The notes under the pieces are model-generated. The model did not search any database. It was not told the DNA's origin and saw only the letters and a list, made by a program, of their open reading frames with translations. A program made the position numbers and the translations under genes. A stretch of DNA of 64,000 nt, taken from contig NZ_BMMB01000003.1 in assembly GCF_014645615.1 (NCBI RefSeq), forward strand, positions 310,001-374,000, read 5' to 3'. Below are positions 17,609-27,684 of this stretch, piece by piece (the first letter of the stretch is position 1; every line of letters starts with the position of its first letter). This DNA is from Paenibacillus hunanensis. GTDB taxonomy: Bacteria; Bacillota; Bacilli; Paenibacillales; Paenibacillaceae.

Positions 17609-18483
17609 CGCTGCATCTCTCCTTCTCTCAATGGTCGATCAGTCTGGCAACTGCCAGGAAACTTCATTACCATTTTCGATATGTTATGGTTGGTGTAAAA
17701 AGCGGACAAAGCATTCGTTCTCGCTTTTCGGTAAAGCATTATGCCTTCATTGTTACTAACGTATCATCAGCCTTAAATGTTGCACCGCTTGTCGTACATG
17801 TTGCTTTGTGGCTGTAACATGTATTACCCACAACATTCATCACAAGAACCATTCAAAATTTTCCAGTTTCCCTTTACTGACAAGCGTTTACCTTGCTTCC
17901 CTTACGCTTCAATAACTTGAAAAGTCGAACGATTTTGAACCGTTTCTTGCTTTCACATGACTGCTGAGCAACTTGCTTTATGCTCTCACTATACACTGCT
18001 GTGTGCGACAATTGGTTGCAATAATGTAAATTCTGATTTACAAAATTAATACCAGGTTCTAAAACCACCCTCTAAATCAGGATTAAGTTCTTCAAACAAC
18101 GATTAGTCGCTCTTTTATATTGATTTTAGCTAGCTAAAAAACTTTATATTCAGTGAATTTATTTTACTGTTTTATCTCAGTTAGCCTCTACATTTATCGT
18201 GTTAACATTTACATGTGGCATTCATATTTAGCATATCGTTTCTATTATCATGCACTATTTTAAAATAGTTCTCTATGACGGAGATATGATCCCCCCATAA
18301 GACTGGTATCTAATCAAACCATCGGTTAAGCCAATTAGCATATTCTATAATGAAAAAGCATATAACAGTATACTCACACTAGTCTGCATTAACATTCTTA
18401 CATTCTCCGATTCGTCACCGTCGTTAAGGTTAATATAGTAGTGGCAATGACCACACCCACAACGATAGAGGAGGATGAACAGC
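17609..18483. other. Divergent intergenic region, 875 bp
   Basis: No gene that I would defend. TACATGTT (17795-17802) and AACATGTA (17816-17823) form an inverted repeat without a T tract. A TATAAT at 18346-18351 could be the -10 for the DUF3243 gene, but no good -35 is seen. The stretch is strongly A/T-rich from 18060 to 18420. Confidence 0.45.
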
Positions 18484-18834
18484 ATGACAGAACAACCGCA
18501 TATCGTAAACAAGTCTGGAGAAGTGGCAACTGAAAAGGTCGAACCGGTGATGAATCGGATCAGCGACGAGCGTAAGCAGCAGATTTTGGATGATTTTGAG
18601 AACTTCCGTAGCTATCTGGGCAAAAGAATCCATATGGCTGAAAATATTGGCTTGAGCGAGGAAAGCATCGCTAAAGTAGCACAAAAGATCGCCGATTATC
18701 TCGCCAAGCACGAAGAACCGCAAAACAATGAAGAGCAGCTACTGTATGAGTTGTGGAAGGTCGGCAATGAAGAGGAACGCCATAAGCTGGCACATATGCT
18801 GGTGAAGATGGTGAAGGAAAAAGAAGACAAGTAA
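18484..18834 (+). CDS. DUF3243 protein (YmfJ-like)
   Basis: 116 residues, cytosolic and helical. The core ILDDFENFRSYLGKRIHMAENIGLSEESIAKVAQKIADYLA, followed by EEQLLYELWKVGNEEERHKLAHMLVKMV, matches the DUF3243 family, of which Bacillus YmfJ is a member. The role is unknown; in Bacillus the gene sits near genes for envelope and recombination functions, but no such context is present here. The ATG at 18484 is nine nt after GAGGAGG. A convergent terminator at 19006-19046 follows. Confidence 0.85.
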   Translation: MTEQPHIVNKSGEVATEKVEPVMNRISDERKQQILDDFENFRSYLGKRIHMAENIGLSEESIAKVAQKIADYLAKHEEPQNNEEQLLYELWKVGNEEERHKLAHMLVKMVKEKEDK

Positions 18835-19005
18835 TGGAATAGCTGGTATAGGGATATTGCATCGCTTTTGCACAGTAAAGGCTGTGAATGACGAAGGATC
18901 GTATTCGTACATACACCTGCTGTATACGCAGTGAGCCTTTGCGCTGTTTGATGCTCATCGTTTGCCAGCACCCATAGACAAAAGTCTTACTAATACATCT
19001 GCAAC

Positions 19006-19046
19006 ACAAACACGCCTCCACATTATAGTGAAGGCGTGTTTTGTTA
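19006..19046. terminator. Bidirectional terminator
   Basis: AACACGCCT (19009-19017) pairs with AGGCGTGTT (19032-19040). T-rich runs flank both ends. It separates the convergent DUF3243 and PAP2 genes. Confidence 0.8.
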
Positions 19047-19065
19047 TTGCCTTGATGCAAAAAGG

Positions 19066-19665
19066 CTAACGATTGCGATAGCCTGCCCGCGGCCATATTT
19101 TCGTTTCCATACGCTCATACCAGTAGATGCCTAGCTCAAGTAAGCTACTTGCCAGTGAAATCCGTGTAAACAGACGATGCACAAGTACCGAGATCAGAAT
19201 ACCAATCAATGCGCCTGCCAGCACATCGCCCGGATAATGAACTCCAGTCCATACACGTCCAAGCGCAATGCCCGATGCTGACAATAGCCATACCCAGCCT
19301 GCACGACGACGGAATTGCCAGATCGTCATCGCGATCACAAAGGCGCCTAACGCGTGATTACTCGGAAATGAAGCATTCGCTTCGTGGGATACAAGCTGAA
19401 TCGCATCCAGCGTGACAAACGGTCGATCCCTGTACACTAGCTGTCCTAATATCCAGCTTGCCGTAAAGCCTAATAGAGCAGAGACGAGCGCCTCACTAAT
19501 CATACGCCGATCGGCACGAGCTCTCGTAAACCAGTATACAACGGCTCCAATCATAAAAAACAACACTGCATATTTGGATAAAAACACCATAAACGGATTC
19601 AGAAAAGCGAGTCGCTGTGCGCCGCTGTTAATCCACAAAAATAGCAGTTCATCCATATGTTCCAC
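19066..19665 (-). CDS. PAP2-family phosphatase, probable undecaprenyl-diphosphatase (BcrC-like)
   Basis: 199 residues with about five membrane segments. The three parts of the PAP2 active site are visible: the Arg-Pro segment VYRDRPFVT, the PSNHA motif with its His, and ALGRVWTGVHYPGDV with its Arg and His. In Bacilli such proteins recycle undecaprenyl pyrophosphate on the outer face of the membrane and give bacitracin resistance; the lipid substrate is inferred. The start is GTG at 19665, seven nt after AAGGAGG. A longer reading would begin 51 nt upstream without a site. The gene stands alone. Confidence 0.85.
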   Translation of the reverse strand: MEHMDELLFLWINSGAQRLAFLNPFMVFLSKYAVLFFMIGAVVYWFTRARADRRMISEALVSALLGFTASWILGQLVYRDRPFVTLDAIQLVSHEANASFPSNHALGAFVIAMTIWQFRRRAGWVWLLSASGIALGRVWTGVHYPGDVLAGALIGILISVLVHRLFTRISLASSLLELGIYWYERMETKIWPRAGYRNR

Positions 19666-20160
19666 AGAATGCCTCCTTCTGCCGATCTCTGTATCAGCTG
19701 ATGTAGTCGTGTGCATATGTAATGCCCTGTAAAATTGTAAAGCAGTATAGTGGTTATTTCAACTTTACGTAAACTTATTGTAAATTCTATGTAAAATCAA
19801 GCTTTTCATTCGCATCCTTCGTATAAAAAATAGCTTGTTATATAAAAAGCATACCTGAGCAGATGATTGTACCTGCTCCAGTATGCTCTTGCTTTTAGGG
19901 TTTACTTTTCATTGCTTATTCTTTGTTCCTTATTGCTTATTGCTTGTTCCCGATTCCTCGCTCTGTACTCTACACTGTTGTTTTTTGCTGCTCATCTGCT
20001 ACTCTTAACTGTCGAAGTGCTAAGTTCTCTAATTTACATCCTAATTACATTTCAAAAGAATCACTGCATACGTTCTTGACCACCATCATTCTCTATTATC
20101 ATTTTAAGCATCATTTAAGATCTTCTAAGATCTTTTAAGACCTTCCTACATAAAGAACAT
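19666..20160. other. Intergenic region, 495 bp
   Basis: It holds the terminator at 19844-19887. Short imperfect repeats of CTTATTG/GCTTATT lie at 19905-19950, and of TAAGATCTT at 20115-20145. No gene is seen. Confidence 0.45.
19844..19887 (-). terminator. Distal terminator of the MtaD-like gene
   Basis: AGCATAC (19848-19854) pairs with GTATGCT (19881-19887), with inner GAGCAG/CTGCTC. TTTTTAT follows on the minus strand. It is about 270 nt past the stop at 20161. Confidence 0.7.
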
Positions 20161-21495
20161 TTAAAGCCCTGCTACTAGACGCTTGGAGCGCATGCTACCT
20201 TCCTTCAATACCTGCTGTTCATCCAGCGTCAATAGCTCGCGCTTGTGCATGAGTACCTGCCCATTCACAATGGTCGTATGCACATCAGCTCCGTTTACTG
20301 CATAGGCAATAGCAGAGATTACATGATGCAAAGGCTGCAAATGTGGCTTGTTCAGATCGATCAGGATCAGGTCTGCCTTTTTACCGATTTCAATCGTACC
20401 CACCTCATGGTCAAGCTGTAAGAGGCGTGCGCTATCAATTGTAGCCATTTGCAGGAAACGATAGGCAGACTCTATCGCAGGATCACCATAGTGTAGCTTT
20501 TGCAGAAGTGAAGCTGCACGTATACCGGCGAACATATCAAGTGTGCTGGCGCTTCCTGCTCCATCGGTTCCAAGTCCAACGGTGATGCCTCGACGCTGTA
20601 GCTCCAGTACAGGTGCGATTCCACAGCCTAGCTTCATATTGCTAAGTGGATTGTGCGAAATTCCACCTCGCATCCCTTCCAAATAACTCATATCGTGCTC
20701 ACTAATATGCACGCCATGTGCGAGCAATACATGCAGCTGCTGGAATAAGCCTAGCTCATACAAATACTGTGTCGGTGTTTGACCGTAGCGTTCGTCGATC
20801 TGTGCCGTTTCCTCTCGCGTCTCAGCCAGATGAATGTGTATAGGTAATCGATAGCTTTCCGCTAGCTGAATGACGGCTCGTAGCTGATCAGGTGGACAGG
20901 TGTATGGAGCATGCGGGCCAAACATCGTGGTAATTCGTCCATCTGCACCTCCATGCCAGCGCTCCACCAAATCGACCGCCTCCTGCATACGCTCCTGTAC
21001 ACGGTCATCCCCAAACACTAATCCTCGTGTCAGCGATGCACGCATTCCAGTTTCTTCTACAGCATGTGCGATCTGATTCATATGAATATACATATCGGCA
21101 AAGGTCGTTGTACCTGAACGAATCATCTCTGCCATTGATAGCTTGCTTCCCCAGTAAATGTCCTCTGGCGTCATTCTCGCTTCAGCAGGGAACATTTTCT
21201 GCTCCAACCAGTCCATCAACTTCAGATCATCTGAAAAGCATTTCAGCAGATTCATAGGCGTATGCTGATGCGCGTTGATCAAGCCCGGCATGACCGCCAT
21301 CCCCGATGCATCTATCGTACGATCAATAGTTCCCCATTGCGCGATAGCCTGCTCCAGCTGCTGTCGTTCATCCTGCTGTAAACCATATACACCGAGGATG
21401 CGATCCTCCTCAACCAGAATATCTCCTACAAAAACATCCTCTTCCCCACGCATTGTAATAATCGTCGCCTGCTGAATCCATAGCTTCGCACTCAT
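20161..21495 (-). CDS. mtaD: Amidohydrolase, MTA/SAH deaminase-like (MtaD family)
   Basis: 444 residues of the metal-dependent amidohydrolase family. Metal-binding marks are GLINAHQHTPM (His76, His78), HIHLAETREE, a His in LAHGVHISEHD and the aspartate of GTDGAGSAS. The shape, with SNMKLGCGIAPV, and C-terminal strands with GTIEIGKKADLILIDL, is typical of 5'-methylthioadenosine/S-adenosylhomocysteine deaminases. It would deaminate the adenine ring in methyl-cycle salvage; related enzymes (atrazine or guanine deaminase types) cannot be fully excluded. GGGAGG lies nine nt before the ATG. It is transcribed alone, and no methionine-salvage genes adjoin it. Confidence 0.85.
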   Translation of the reverse strand: MSAKLWIQQATIITMRGEEDVFVGDILVEEDRILGVYGLQQDERQQLEQAIAQWGTIDRTIDASGMAVMPGLINAHQHTPMNLLKCFSDDLKLMDWLEQKMFPAEARMTPEDIYWGSKLSMAEMIRSGTTTFADMYIHMNQIAHAVEETGMRASLTRGLVFGDDRVQERMQEAVDLVERWHGGADGRITTMFGPHAPYTCPPDQLRAVIQLAESYRLPIHIHLAETREETAQIDERYGQTPTQYLYELGLFQQLHVLLAHGVHISEHDMSYLEGMRGGISHNPLSNMKLGCGIAPVLELQRRGITVGLGTDGAGSASTLDMFAGIRAASLLQKLHYGDPAIESAYRFLQMATIDSARLLQLDHEVGTIEIGKKADLILIDLNKPHLQPLHHVISAIAYAVNGADVHTTIVNGQVLMHKRELLTLDEQQVLKEGSMRSKRLVAGL

Positions 21496-21632
21496 CGCTT
21501 ATTGCCTCCCTTGTTCCGCAAGCCCTTTTAGGCTAAGCGGTGTTAGAGATAGCATATACATTGACGTTACGTTAAGGTCAATCATTTAAATTATGATTTA
21601 AATGATGAAGGATGATAAAGGTTACTCTCATA

Positions 21633-21672
21633 ACAAAAAGCCTCTGCGTATAGCTCGCACAGAGACTTTTGA
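21633..21672 (-). terminator. Terminator of the YcgT-like gene
   Basis: On the minus strand AAAAG-TCTCTGTGCG pairs with CGCAGAGGCTTTTTG and ends in a T tract, about 50 nt past the stop at 21723. Confidence 0.82.
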
Positions 21673-21722
21673 GATACAACCTATCAATAAAGGCATTTCA
21701 ATATATTAGGATACGTGGGCTA

Positions 21723-22775
21723 TTACTTTACTGCTACAGGCTGCTGCTCTAGCTCCTTATTTTTCTCCTTGAATTTCTGGTTGTGCGAGGATACATAAGC
21801 CTGGCTGTGAGCTTCCGGATCAAGATAGCGCTTCGCACTGTTGACCGCAGTACCACCATCCACCAACGCCCCGCTGATCAGACGTAGCTTGCCATCATAT
21901 TGGATCAGGTCACCTGCTGCGAACACGCCCGGAATATTCGTTTGACGTGCTGCATCCACAATCGGCATATTATATTCACCCAGCTCCAGTCCCCATGCGA
22001 GCATCGGACTGAGATCAGTCGTCAGACCGTGATTTACGATCAAGGCATCTAGCTCCAGCGTGCGTGTTTCTCCAGTCTCCACATGCTTGATCGTTACGCC
22101 TTCAACCGATGCTCCGCTTCCGTGCAGACCTGTTAACTCGTAAGAGGTCAATATTTCATGACAGCTTTCCTTCATACGCAGTACATTGCGCTCATGACCA
22201 CCAAATTCCTCACGGCGATGTACAACCGTCACGCTTGCAGCCAATGGTTGAAGCGCATTCGCCCAGTCCACTGCGGAATCCCCACCACCGGAAATAACGA
22301 TATGCTTATCACGGAAAATGGCCAGTTCCTGCACCGTATAGTGTAAATTGGTTACTTCGTAGCGATCTGCGCCTTCGATCTCCAGCTTGCGCATTTTGGG
22401 GATACCATGTCCCATTGCCAGGATGACGGTACGGGTATGATGCTGTTCCCCTGTATTTGAGGTCAACAGCAATGTGCCGTCTGATAAACGATCCAGATTC
22501 ATAATTTGCTGATTCAATACAATCGTTGGTTCAAATACCATCGCCTGCTCAGTCAGATTACGAATTAACCCTTCGCCGCTAATCGGTGGCACGCCGCCCA
22601 CATCCCAGATGATTTTTTCTGGATACAGCAAAATTTTACCGCCAAGCGTCGGATTATATTCAATGATTTTCGTTTTCATATCGCGCATACCACTATAAAA
22701 GGCACTATACAGTCCTGCCGGACCGCCACCAATAATTGTCACATCGTACAGTTCCAGATCCTGCTTGCCCGCCAT
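21723..22775 (-). CDS. ycgT: Ferredoxin/flavodoxin-NADP+ reductase, thioredoxin-reductase type (YcgT/YumC-like)
   Basis: 350 residues. The FAD-binding motif [17 protein letters not shown] is at about 13-29; the NADPH-binding [15 protein letters not shown] is near 160; [13 protein letters not shown] near the end closes the second FAD contact. It lacks the CxxC of thioredoxin reductase, as expected for this type 2 FNR group. It passes electrons from NADPH to ferredoxin or flavodoxin. A near-perfect Fur box (22844-22862) lies 69 bp upstream of the start, so iron limitation should induce it; Bacillus ycgT is Fur-controlled as well. The ATG at 22775 is eight nt after AGGGGG. It diverges from cardiolipin synthase. 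Confidence 0.9.
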   Translation of the reverse strand: MAGKQDLELYDVTIIGGGPAGLYSAFYSGMRDMKTKIIEYNPTLGGKILLYPEKIIWDVGGVPPISGEGLIRNLTEQAMVFEPTIVLNQQIMNLDRLSDGTLLLTSNTGEQHHTRTVILAMGHGIPKMRKLEIEGADRYEVTNLHYTVQELAIFRDKHIVISGGGDSAVDWANALQPLAASVTVVHRREEFGGHERNVLRMKESCHEILTSYELTGLHGSGASVEGVTIKHVETGETRTLELDALIVNHGLTTDLSPMLAWGLELGEYNMPIVDAARQTNIPGVFAAGDLIQYDGKLRLISGALVDGGTAVNSAKRYLDPEAHSQAYVSSHNQKFKEKNKELEQQPVAVK

Positions 22776-22843
22776 TCGCAAAGCCCCCTATATCGTTACC
22801 GCCGTGAAGACAGTTCGTTTATGTTATATCGCTGTTTTTAAAT

Positions 22844-22862
22844 GATAATGATTATCATTATA
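22844..22862. promoter_or_regulatory. Fur box
   Basis: The 19 bp starting GATAATGATTATCATT fit the Fur consensus GATAATGATAATCATTATC at about 16 of 19 positions. It sits in the promoter region of the YcgT-like reductase and 144 bp upstream of cls. Confidence 0.85.
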
Positions 22863-23005
22863 AGTTATGCTGGAATGAGATGCAATGCTTATCTCTATTG
22901 TTTTGGGTATGAATAGGTATGTAGTGTGCAATTGCGGTATTTTTGATATGCTGGTAGTACCGTGTATTTGTTCATGGACAACTCTTATAAGGTGGGAAGC
23001 TGGGA

Positions 23006-24457
23006 ATGTTGGACTTTTATTCGCATTTTTCCTGGATTTTGCTCGTAATCAACTTATTTCTGGCATTATTCATTGTTTTTCTGGAGCGACGTAATATCGG
23101 GGCAACCTGGGCATGGCTGATGGTCTTGCTATTCATCCCGATCGTCGGCTTCATCGTATACCTCTTCCTCGGACAAAATCTTAGCCGGGTCAAACGTTTC
23201 CGGTTACGTAAAGAATTCCGCTCGATCATCGAATCGGTCGTTAATGATCAACGCGCCGAATTTGAGGACAAAAAATTTCGCTTTAACGATGCCTCGATTA
23301 GTCAGTATCACGAGCTAGTACATCTGCATCTGATCAGCAACTACTCTCTGTATACGCAGGACAATCAAGTACAGATCTTCTCCGATGGTGTGAAAAAGTT
23401 CGATGCTCTGTTCCGCGATATTGCAGCAGCCAAGGAATACATTCACATGCAGTATTACATCATCCAGCGTGATGATCTCGGACGACAGCTCATGGCGGCT
23501 TTGACCGAAAAAGCGAGACAAGGGCTTACGGTTCGCCTCGTATATGATGCGTGGGGTAGTTCCAAGGTTAATAAAAAGTTTCTTCAGGAATTTCGTGATG
23601 CTGGTGGACATGCAGCCGCCTTCTTCCCACCTAGTATTCCGCTTATTAACTTCAAGGTAAATTACCGGAATCACCGCAAAGTCGTCATTATTGATGGAGA
23701 ATGCGCCTATATCGGTGGCTTTAACGTAGGTGATGAATACCTTGGCCATGTGAAAAAATTCGGCTACTGGCGCGATACGCATCTACGCGTTGAAGGCTCC
23801 GCTATTTTGCAGTTGCAGACTCACTTCCTGCGCGACTGGCATCTGGCGCTCAATACACCAATGGATCGAGATTATTCCCTGTTCGCAGTATCCAAGCCAT
23901 TTGAAGGTAATATTGGCATGCAGATTGTATCCAGCGGGCCAGATAGCAGCCTGGAGACGATTAAATATTCTTACATCAAAATGATCTACGAAGCGAAAAA
24001 AAGCGTTATGATCCAAACGCCGTACTTCATTCCTGATGAGAGTATGATCACCGCGCTCAAATCAGCCATTTTATCCGGTGTACAGGTGTCTCTGATGATT
24101 CCTAAGCGTCCTGATCATCCGATGGTATACTGGGCATCGTATTCCTATCTACAAGAGCTGCTGGAGCTGGATGTTCATTGCTATCTGTATAACAAAGGCT
24201 TCCTCCACGCTAAAACAATGGTCATCGACGGTAAAATCGCTTCGGTCGGAACTGCCAATATGGATATTCGTAGCTATAAGCTGAACTTTGAGATCAATGC
24301 AGTCGTCTATGATTCGAAAACAGCTACAGAGCTACAAGAGCTATTCCTACAGGACATTAAGGATAGCGATGTGCTGACACTGGAAGGCTACAGAACACGT
24401 CCGTGGTATCGTAAGGTGATTGAATCATTTGCTCGCTTGTTATCTCCGATTTTGTAG
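23006..24457 (+). CDS. cls: Cardiolipin synthase, phospholipase D type
   Basis: 483 residues. Two N-terminal membrane helices (~8-26 and ~34-55) anchor a cytosolic catalytic region with two HKD motifs: NHRKVVIID (His223, Lys225, Asp230) and LHAKTMVID (His401, Lys403, Asp408). It joins two phosphatidylglycerols into cardiolipin and glycerol. The length is normal for bacterial Cls. The ATG follows AAGGTGG at ten nt. A strong terminator at 24548-24590 closes it. The Fur box lies between it and ycgT but is closer to ycgT. Confidence 0.94.
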   Translation: MLDFYSHFSWILLVINLFLALFIVFLERRNIGATWAWLMVLLFIPIVGFIVYLFLGQNLSRVKRFRLRKEFRSIIESVVNDQRAEFEDKKFRFNDASISQYHELVHLHLISNYSLYTQDNQVQIFSDGVKKFDALFRDIAAAKEYIHMQYYIIQRDDLGRQLMAALTEKARQGLTVRLVYDAWGSSKVNKKFLQEFRDAGGHAAAFFPPSIPLINFKVNYRNHRKVVIIDGECAYIGGFNVGDEYLGHVKKFGYWRDTHLRVEGSAILQLQTHFLRDWHLALNTPMDRDYSLFAVSKPFEGNIGMQIVSSGPDSSLETIKYSYIKMIYEAKKSVMIQTPYFIPDESMITALKSAILSGVQVSLMIPKRPDHPMVYWASYSYLQELLELDVHCYLYNKGFLHAKTMVIDGKIASVGTANMDIRSYKLNFEINAVVYDSKTATELQELFLQDIKDSDVLTLEGYRTRPWYRKVIESFARLLSPIL

Positions 24458-24547
24458 AGATTGGTGGGGTTAAGCTGTTAATACGAAGGTTAGAGATTTT
24501 TTATTTTATACGTATGATAAATAGGTGATAAATCCGTAAATAGTAAG

Positions 24548-24590
24548 ATGCCGCACGCTCGTTATGAGATGCGGCATTTTTATTTTTTTC
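24548..24590 (+). terminator. cls terminator
   Basis: ATGCCGCA (24548-24555) pairs with TGCGGCAT (24570-24577), then a long T-rich run follows on the plus strand. Confidence 0.9.
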
Positions 24591-24788
24591 TATTATGAAT
24601 TTTTCATATCATGTTTTTTTATAAATTTATCAATTGACTTGCTTCATCGCTCTTTGCTGAATGGATGGTGAAAGGAGAGGCTTTAAGCTCATCTTTTTTA
24701 TCTATCAAAATAGATATCATCCATCACAGATAGCGAAAATGGTATTGCTTCCATGCTATTGTAAATGTTCAACTTACGTTCCAGCACG

Positions 24789-25751
24789 TTAATCTCCTAG
24801 CACACGTACAGGCTCTCCTTTTAAAAACTGCACAATATCCTCTACCGCATCCTCATAAAAGGAACGGTAATTATCATCGGCTACATAGCCAATATGCGGC
24901 GTTGCCAGTACATTCGGTAACGAGCGCAGCGGATGATCTACAGGTAAAGGCTCCTGTTCAAACACATCCAGCCCGGCTCCTGCAATCCGATAATGCTGTA
25001 GCGCCTCGATCATCGCAGTCTGGTCGATCAACCCTGCACGCGAGGTGTTAATCAAATACGCGCCAGGTCGCATATGTGCCAGCTCCTCTGTACCGATCAG
25101 ATGGCGAGTGCGCTCGCTTAGTACCATATGAACAGAAACGATATCGCTTTGCTCCATTAACTCGTTTAATGTAGTACATGCCTCCACCCCTGCTTCCTGC
25201 GCACGTTCAGCAGTCAAGTTGGGACTCCATGCGATGACGCGCATATCCATCGCCTGCGCAATCCGTGCCATCCGCTTGCCAATATGACCTAAGCCGATTA
25301 AGCCTAGCGTTTTACCGTATAACCCCATCCCTACTGTCGTCTGCCAGGCTCCACCTGTGCGAAAGGCCTCATTCTCTGCAACCAGATGGCGGGTAAGTCC
25401 AAGAATGAGCGCCCACGTTAATTCAGTCGGTGCGGCTCCTCTTCCTCTTGCACCACAGACCGTGATACCAAGTCGCTTGGCAGCTTCGATATCAACCGAA
25501 GCATTGCGCATCCCTGTCGTCACGAGTAGACGTAGCTTCGGCAGCTGCTCCAGCACCTCTGCCGGAAATGGCGTACGCTCACGCATAATCACGAGAATCT
25601 CGCAGTCCTTTACGTTGTGGATTAGCTCTTCTGTCGTTTCCAGTGGATTCGAATAGATACGGGTATGCACTTGTCCATCTAATACAGACCAGTCTGCCAT
25701 CCGTAAAGCCACCTGCTGATAATCATCTAAAATAGCGCATTGAAGTGTCAT
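24789..25751 (-). CDS. D-isomer-specific 2-hydroxyacid dehydrogenase
   Basis: 320 residues of the D-2-hydroxyacid dehydrogenase family. The NAD-binding motif GLIGLGHIGKRMA is near residues 152-164. Catalytic residues are in INTSRAGLID (Arg), DVFEQEPLP (Glu) and LATPHIGYV (His). Members reduce 2-keto acids or oxidise D-2-hydroxyacids, including glyoxylate and phosphoglycerate; the substrate is not evident. AAAGG is ten nt from the ATG. It is alone, with long spacers on both sides. Confidence 0.88.
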   Translation of the reverse strand: MTLQCAILDDYQQVALRMADWSVLDGQVHTRIYSNPLETTEELIHNVKDCEILVIMRERTPFPAEVLEQLPKLRLLVTTGMRNASVDIEAAKRLGITVCGARGRGAAPTELTWALILGLTRHLVAENEAFRTGGAWQTTVGMGLYGKTLGLIGLGHIGKRMARIAQAMDMRVIAWSPNLTAERAQEAGVEACTTLNELMEQSDIVSVHMVLSERTRHLIGTEELAHMRPGAYLINTSRAGLIDQTAMIEALQHYRIAGAGLDVFEQEPLPVDHPLRSLPNVLATPHIGYVADDNYRSFYEDAVEDIVQFLKGEPVRVLGD

Positions 25752-26065
25752 CTTGATCCAACCTTTCGGTGTAATATACGAAGCTTGTCCGATAGCTTAA
25801 ACTGAAATGATCGATCATTCGGCTACGATATACTCCTGCATGATCCAGATCGTAATTCTGCTGTCTATTATACTCTTAATTGATTAGCAGCAGGATGGCA
25901 GATGATGAAGATGTTTTTAGCTGACTAGTGATGAGCATGATCTTTTAGAGCTATATGACTGACTTCGTAAATTGTGACTGCGTAGATGGTACATAGTCCA
26001 AGTAGTATCTAAAAACTCAATCGATGGAGCATACTGTTCAACTCGCATACTCCTTTTAACCATAT

Positions 26066-26137
26066 GTCAAAAGGTAAGCTATTGGGCTTAGGAAATCATT
26101 TTTTCATTGAATCTCGTCTTAGGAGATCACTCACACT
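26066..26137. repeat. Degenerate single copy of the ~73-bp intergenic repeat
   Basis: It shares with the 48.7 kb array the phrases CAAAAGGTAAG at the left, TTTCATTG in the middle and AATCTCGTcTTAGGAGatC at the right, in the same order and at the same spacing. The central inverted repeat is weakened here (CGTCTTAG ... CTCACACT). Confidence 0.65.
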
Positions 26138-26318
26138 GGAAAAGAAAAATATAAATTCTCTTTAGCAAAAAGTACAAAGAAATAGAGTATAATTGGGAGT
26201 TTTCAGACACGTCCTAGATTTAGGAGGGAATTATAATATACAAAATGTAATATAGAACGTCATCACACGAATATCGAACCAAATGAAGCTGTACATAGAC
26301 ACGCTCCGTTGTATAGCC

Positions 26319-26357
26319 AAAATAAGACTCCTTCCAGCTGAGGAAAGGAGCCTTATT
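26319..26357 (-). terminator. melA terminator
   Basis: AATAAGACTCCTTCC (26321-26335) pairs with GGAAAGGAGCCTTATT (26342-26357) with small mismatches. On the minus strand TTATTTTGG follows. Confidence 0.8.
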
Positions 26358-26382
26358 GGCAATGGGATAGTATGGTATAAGA

Positions 26383-27684
26383 TCAGGAAGTGAAACGAGG
26401 TAACCAATCACCATGCGCTTCGATCAGATCATCACACATCGCAACGATATCGTCCATCGATAGCTCAGCAGCCGTATGTGGATCAAGCATAGCCGCGTGA
26501 TAGATATGCTCTTTCTTGCCTGTCATGGCAGCTTCAATCGTTAGCAGCTGTGTATTGATATTCGTGCGGTTCAGTGCCGCAAGCTGTGGTGGTAGATCGC
26601 CGATATAGGTTGGGCTAATGCCTGAACCATCAACCAGACATGGAACCTCCACACAGGCCTCGCGTGGCAAATTCGTAATCAGGCCCGTATTCATCACATT
26701 ACCGCCGATTTTGTAAGGACGATCGGTTTCCATCGCTTCCATAATATGCGATGCATATTCCCGGCTGCGTGTATGCTGAATATTTTCGCTGGCAAATAGC
26801 TTTTCGCGCATTTCCTTCCAATCTGCAATCTGATTCACACAGCGGCGTGGATATTCATCGAGTGGAATATTGAAGCGTTCAATTAACTCTGGATAATTGC
26901 GCTTAATAAAGTATGGATGGTATTCCGCATTATGCTCGGATGACTCGGTCACATAATAGCCAAACCGATGCATCAGCTCATAACGAACCATATCGTCATG
27001 CTGCTCCTTTTGCTTTTCACGTGCCAGGCGCTTGATCTCTGGATACAGATCCTGCCCATCTCGCGTGACTTCGAGCAGCCATGCCATATGGTTGATGCCC
27101 GCCACCTTAGCCACAACGCCCGTCTGGTCAATCCCCAGTGCTTCAAACAGATGCGGTACACACACCTGTACACTATGACACAAACCGACCGTTTTAATAC
27201 CGCCATGTACATTCATCACATTCGTCAGCACAGCCATCGGATTAGTGTAATTAAGGAACCACGCATCCGGACAGACTTCCTGCATATCGCGTGCAAAATC
27301 GAGCATGACCGGGATTGTACGCAGATTACGGAAAATACCGCCAATACCGAGCGTGTCGGCAATCGTTTGACGCAGACCGTACTTTTTCGGAATTTCAAAA
27401 TCTGTAATAGTGCAAGGATCGTAACCACCGACCTGAATCGCGTTGATCACGTATTTCGCTCCGCGCAATGCTTCTTTCCGATCATGATACACCTTTACAG
27501 AACAACGACTTCCAAGCGAGCTTGCCATACTTGTCAGCAAGCGCTCGGAATCACTCAGACGCTCTGGATCGATATCAAACAGCGCTAATTCAAAGTCCTG
27601 CAAGGCTTCCGTCATCATCACGTCACCCAATACATTTTTCACAAACACCGTACTGCCCGCACCGAGGAATGTAATTTTATTCAT
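26383..27684 (-). CDS. melA: Alpha-galactosidase, GH4 family (MelA-like)
   Basis: 433 residues. GH4 enzymes use NAD+ and Mn2+ by a redox-assisted elimination. The N-terminal Rossmann motif KITFLGAGSTVFVKN, the metal-binding GLCHSVQ (Cys169, His170) and GINHMAW (Asn198, His199) are all present. The CHS form and the overall sequence point to alpha-galactosidase (MelA) rather than a 6-phospho-glucosidase. It would release galactose from melibiose or raffinose sugars in the cytosol. No transporter or regulator gene lies beside it, which is unusual for melA. The start at 27684 is preceded by GGGAGG at 11 nt; an upstream in-frame start lacks a site. Confidence 0.9.
   Translation of the reverse strand: MNKITFLGAGSTVFVKNVLGDVMMTEALQDFELALFDIDPERLSDSERLLTSMASSLGSRCSVKVYHDRKEALRGAKYVINAIQVGGYDPCTITDFEIPKKYGLRQTIADTLGIGGIFRNLRTIPVMLDFARDMQEVCPDAWFLNYTNPMAVLTNVMNVHGGIKTVGLCHSVQVCVPHLFEALGIDQTGVVAKVAGINHMAWLLEVTRDGQDLYPEIKRLAREKQKEQHDDMVRYELMHRFGYYVTESSEHNAEYHPYFIKRNYPELIERFNIPLDEYPRRCVNQIADWKEMREKLFASENIQHTRSREYASHIMEAMETDRPYKIGGNVMNTGLITNLPREACVEVPCLVDGSGISPTYIGDLPPQLAALNRTNINTQLLTIEAAMTGKKEHIYHAAMLDPHTAAELSMDDIVAMCDDLIEAHGDWLPRFTS

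Larger units (their letters stand above)
25752..26382. other. Intergenic region, 631 bp, with a single copy of a dispersed repeat
   Basis: It contains a ~72-bp segment (26066-26137) related to the three tandem repeats at 48702-48919, and the terminator of melA at 26319-26357. I see no gene. Confidence 0.6.

Noticed and set aside
17874..18068. 64-codon minus-strand frame in the spacer at 17.9 kb
   Set aside because: No ribosome site, no conserved pattern, and A/T-rich surroundings.
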